DNA of 6,670 nt from Elusimicrobiota bacterium. GTDB lineage: Bacteria > Elusimicrobiota > Elusimicrobia > JACQJN01. Shown here piece by piece: positions 4,256-6,670 of the stretch (positions are counted from its first letter, which is position 1; every line of letters begins with the position of its first letter). Location: the NCBI GenBank assembly GCA_016205045.1, contig JACQJM010000269.1:1-6670 (forward strand), written 5' to 3'. Under the pieces are notes generated by a model. The model ran no database searches, had not been told where the DNA came from, and saw nothing but the letters and a program-made list of their open reading frames with translations. A program made the translations under genes and the position numbers.

Positions 4256-5914
4256 ATGATTCTGCTCTCTAAATTCTTATCAAACTTCACTCTTGGCCAT
4301 CTGCTTTTGCGCCCCCTGGAAGGCACCTGGCTGGGTCTGCACGAATACGACGGACTGCTGGAAGACATCTCACCGTCGGGTCTCCAGAACCAGATTCTGT
4401 TTTATCAGGATTCCCTGCGGACAGCCAAAAAATATATCCCCCGCCATAAAGATCCCAATGCTCAACTGAACCTCCATCACATCGCTTCCGTTTGCCAGTT
4501 TAATCTGCACCTTCTTCGAGAAAGACCTGAACATGGCTCCGACCTGGAGCTCCTCTTTGAAATTTATGAGACGCTGTCTGCCCAGGAATTATGGGCTGCC
4601 TCGCCCTCCTCTTGGGAAAACATCGCCAACCGAACCCTGGCCTTTACCTCTTTCTTAGACCGCTTGGCTCGGAATGTCCTCCCACGAGCTTCCAGCCGGT
4701 TGACCCCCGACAAGCGGTTTGTTCAGGACATGATCCACTCCATCCCCTTCATCGCAGATCATTTTGAAAGAATGGGAACCCGCGCTTTAAAAAGCTTGGG
4801 GAATAGAGCGAACCAGAAGCTTCTGGTGAGAATCGGAATAGCCGGAGGCTCCGCAGCCGAATCGGTGAGAGGCTTTGGTCTCTTTGCTCAAAAGGACCTC
4901 CTGTCCCGGAGCCGAACGAACTACGCTATCGGCTCATCGGAATACTCCTTCCGACTGAATGTCGGGCTGGGAATCCACCAAAACCCAAAACAGCTCCAAC
5001 GATTTGGCCATGATCTGCTCAAACAAATTCACTCTCGGATGCACTCTATTCTTCACGCTCAAGGATGGAAAGGATCTCTACCCCAAGTTTTAGAACGGCT
5101 ATCACGGCGATCCCCTCACAATGATCGCGAACTTTTTAAGCTATATCGTTCTCTCACGGATAGAACTCAGGATTTCGTGCAGAGTAAAAATATATTTTCC
5201 CGAATTCCCAAGTACATATTGAAGATCATCCCCACTCCCCTCGGCATGGGGGAAGCCATAACCACCGCGGCCTATTTTCCCGCTCCCCCTTTTGACCCCA
5301 AGCAGAAAGGTTCCTTCCTGGTGACCCCCAGCCGGGGAGATAAAAAAAGACTAAAGGCCCATGTCGTGTACCATGCCGTTAGCACCGCAGTCCACGAGGC
5401 CTTCCCTGGTCACGACATGCAGTATTTCCTTTGGCAAACCATAAAACCACGGCTACCTGTTCTCCGATTCCTAAAAGGAGATCCCAAAAACTGGGGTGAA
5501 AGCCTGAACGTGGAGGGATACGCTCACTATGCGGAAGAACTCATGCGCCAACACGGATTTTATTCCCCGGAAGAAGAACTTTTCCAGCTGGCGGGACAGG
5601 CCTGGCGCGCGGCACGGATCGTGGTGGACATAGGGCTGCATTGTTACGGCATGTCTGTGAAAGAAGCGGCAAGATTTCTGGAGAAAAATGCTTTCTTAGA
5701 CCCCAAGACGGCGGATGGCGAAGCCTTTCGGTACACCAAATGGCCCACCCAGGCGGTCACCTACAGCTTGGGTAAGCGCGAAATTGAAAAATTAAAAGAA
5801 AAGTTCCAGGAAAGCCTAAATGGTGGATATACTGAGGCAAGATTTCACGACTGGTTTCTTAAATTTGGTCCCATCCCACCCAACAGAATTCAAAAGGTAC
5901 CAGGTACCTTTTGA
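4256..5914 (+). CDS. DUF885 family protein, predicted zinc metallopeptidase
   Basis: The 552-residue product has the DUF885 plan: a mostly helical N-terminal half opening with GTWLGLHEYDGLLEDISP (23-40), then a metallopeptidase-like core. The motif is HEAFPGH (380-386) in STAVHEAFPGHDMQYF, giving His380, Glu381 and His386. A downstream glutamate in NVEGYAHYAEELM (Glu420) is the likely third zinc ligand, and KWPTQAVTYSLGKREIEKL (495-513) is the conserved C-terminal signature. Peptidase activity is inferred from H-E-x-x-P-G-H and family resemblance; the substrate is unknown. No convincing signal peptide is seen, though residues 1-18 are fairly hydrophobic; several relatives are exported. The ATG lacks a Shine-Dalgarno and sits beside the heptad array. 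The last residues (RIQKVPGTF) and the stop are encoded by a perfect palindrome, so the natural C-terminus may have been replaced. It may be co-transcribed with the thiolase gene. Confidence 0.88.
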   Translation: MILLSKFLSNFTLGHLLLRPLEGTWLGLHEYDGLLEDISPSGLQNQILFYQDSLRTAKKYIPRHKDPNAQLNLHHIASVCQFNLHLLRERPEHGSDLELLFEIYETLSAQELWAASPSSWENIANRTLAFTSFLDRLARNVLPRASSRLTPDKRFVQDMIHSIPFIADHFERMGTRALKSLGNRANQKLLVRIGIAGGSAAESVRGFGLFAQKDLLSRSRTNYAIGSSEYSFRLNVGLGIHQNPKQLQRFGHDLLKQIHSRMHSILHAQGWKGSLPQVLERLSRRSPHNDRELFKLYRSLTDRTQDFVQSKNIFSRIPKYILKIIPTPLGMGEAITTAAYFPAPPFDPKQKGSFLVTPSRGDKKRLKAHVVYHAVSTAVHEAFPGHDMQYFLWQTIKPRLPVLRFLKGDPKNWGESLNVEGYAHYAEELMRQHGFYSPEEELFQLAGQAWRAARIVVDIGLHCYGMSVKEAARFLEKNAFLDPKTADGEAFRYTKWPTQAVTYSLGKREIEKLKEKFQESLNGGYTEARFHDWFLKFGPIPPNRIQKVPGTF

Positions 5915-5918
5915 ATTC
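5886..5918. repeat. Perfect palindrome at the end of the DUF885 gene (possible bidirectional terminator)
   Basis: GAATTCAAAAGGTACC (5886-5901) and GGTACCTTTTGAATTC (5903-5918) are exact reverse complements separated by one A. The stop TGA of the DUF885 gene (5912-5914) is inside the right arm, and the convergent secreted-protein gene stops at 5932, only 17 bp away. Each strand reads A-tract, GGTACC core, T-tract, so RNA from either direction forms a hairpin with four A before and four U after the GC core. That suits a bidirectional terminator, although the GC core is short. A repeat-element origin is an alternative. Confidence 0.7.
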
Positions 5919-5931
5919 AGGCAAGGTAAAT

Positions 5932-6621
5932 TTATTGTTTAGGGAGGTCGCGAGCGGCCCTTCTTGCTCTCTCTAGGGCAGAATTGGCCCGATCCTTCTG
6001 CTCGGGCGACATCGTACTACTAGTCTGTCCTTTAGTTCCCACCAAATCCTGCTCATTACGAATTACCTTTACACGATAAATAAGTCCCGCAAGCGTACTT
6101 ACCTCGTACCCATAAAACATGGGATATAACTCGTAATCGTTGCCCCTAAGGAATTGGATGCTATCCCCTTGATTATGAAGAACAACCTGCCATTTTCCTC
6201 CAAATTGATCCGCATACGCTCCCATCGCAAGAGGCTTAATAGGAACAAGTTTATTCTTCTCCGTATCTATGCGTTGAAACATGCCGGATTGTCCTTTGGC
6301 TGTTACCGGGGCGGCCTCAAGCAAATCCTCCATCCAATTGACTGGAATCCGAATCTTCATGCGCTCAATCATTTTAGAATCTTCTCCAAGAGTCTGGTAG
6401 TCAGAATCCTCCTCACCAAGAATAATAAGGTCACCACGACTCCCCGCCTTATCAAATGACTGATTCGTCACGAAGGCGAACCTTATAAATCTGGTGGTTA
6501 TACCTTGAGAAATGATCTTGTGATCCCATGTCTGAACACGGACCAACTTCGGACCCCCCGCCCACGCGACATTGGAACAAACCAACAATCCTACCCACAC
6601 CCAGATCGCTTTTATCTTCAT
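5932..6621 (-). CDS. Secreted or periplasmic protein of unknown family
   Basis: I do not recognise the family. The 229-residue product begins MKIKAIWVWVGLLVCSNVAW: a lysine-rich start, a hydrophobic core and an A-W-A signal peptidase I site, with cleavage expected between Ala21 and Gly22. Cys15 is preceded by L-L-V, not a lipobox, so lipidation is unlikely. The mature part looks beta-rich, with alternating polar and hydrophobic stretches such as GKWQVVLHNQGDSIQFLRG and YEVSTLAGLIYRVKVIR, has no Cys and no membrane segment, and ends in a charged helix (EQKDRANSALERARRAARDL). Start at 6621 is supported by AAGGAGG six nt upstream. The gene is convergent with the DUF885 gene across a 17-bp gap, with the palindrome at 5886-5918 between them. 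A -10-like TATACT lies 32 nt before the ATG. Confidence 0.72.
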   Translation of the reverse strand: MKIKAIWVWVGLLVCSNVAWAGGPKLVRVQTWDHKIISQGITTRFIRFAFVTNQSFDKAGSRGDLIILGEEDSDYQTLGEDSKMIERMKIRIPVNWMEDLLEAAPVTAKGQSGMFQRIDTEKNKLVPIKPLAMGAYADQFGGKWQVVLHNQGDSIQFLRGNDYELYPMFYGYEVSTLAGLIYRVKVIRNEQDLVGTKGQTSSTMSPEQKDRANSALERARRAARDLPKQ

Positions 6622-6626
6622 GAGAC

Positions 6627-6634
6627 TCCTCCTT
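6627..6634 (-). promoter_or_regulatory. Shine-Dalgarno of the secreted-protein gene
   Basis: AAGGAGGA on the minus strand, with AAGGAGG ending 6 nt before the ATG at 6621, is a near-perfect ribosome site and fixes the start. It is the only well-placed one in the window. A second purine tract (GGGGGAGGTG) lies about 10 nt further upstream. Confidence 0.8.
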
Positions 6635-6653
6635 AAAATTTCACCTCCCCCGA

Positions 6654-6659
6654 AGTATA
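6654..6659 (-). promoter_or_regulatory. Candidate -10 element of the secreted-protein gene
   Basis: TATACT (5 of 6 to TATAAT) on the minus strand, 32 nt before the ATG at 6621, would give a leader of roughly 25-28 nt carrying the Shine-Dalgarno. The matching -35 would fall beyond the right edge of the window, so it cannot be checked. A run of nine C (6661-6669) follows. Confidence 0.4.
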
Positions 6660-6670
6660 CCCCCCCCCTG

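Noticed and set aside
4033..4272. Plus-strand open frame of 79 codons after the thiolase gene
   Set aside because: It starts inside the thiolase gene in another frame and translates hairpins and the heptad array into low-complexity sequence.
6154..6459. Plus-strand open frame of 101 codons
   Set aside because: It lies fully antisense to the secreted-protein gene, which has a signal peptide and a strong ribosome site.
123..6621. A defence, mobile or biosynthetic gene cluster
   Set aside because: The seven genes belong to unrelated housekeeping-type or unknown families, with mixed orientation, separate promoters and no integrase, transposase, toxin or nuclease-effector set.

Overview
The window carries seven protein-coding genes and no RNA gene, transposase, integrase, CRISPR array or defence gene that I can support. 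A lipoprotein signal and a Sec signal peptide fit a diderm (Gram-negative type) bacterium with moderate GC. No gene names the phylum. Several unrelated palindromic and heptad intergenic elements point to a genome rich in small interspersed repeats, which I associate loosely with uncultured candidate phyla; that is an impression only.

Left part (1-1942, all minus strand): a GNAT N-acetyltransferase of the RimJ/RimL type, an EthD-family small protein, and a Mut7-C RNase-domain protein with a zinc ribbon. A large imperfect inverted repeat of about 138 bp (1298-1435) sits between the EthD and Mut7-C genes. A perfect 20-bp GC-rich palindrome lies at the extreme left edge. The 187-bp gap 744-930 holds nothing I can support.

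Middle part (1994-5914, plus strand): a 51-bp divergent intergenic region separates the Mut7-C gene from an unrecognised lipoprotein gene. Next come a thiolase of the FadI/HADHB-like subgroup with its own near-consensus promoter, a 171-bp spacer with nested hairpins and a C/G heptad array, and a DUF885 metallopeptidase-like protein. A perfect palindrome (5886-5918) supplies the last codons and the stop of the DUF885 gene.

Right part (5932-6621, minus strand): a secreted protein of unknown family, convergent with the DUF885 gene and preceded by the only well-placed Shine-Dalgarno site in the window.

The genes do not form an obvious pathway. The thiolase would act in acyl-CoA thiolysis or condensation, but no hydratase/dehydrogenase partner is present. 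The clearest themes are regulatory and structural. Three genes have a -10-like hexamer 6-9 nt before the ATG and no Shine-Dalgarno, suggesting leaderless mRNAs, and several palindromes occupy gene boundaries. I see no convincing undescribed multi-gene system here.
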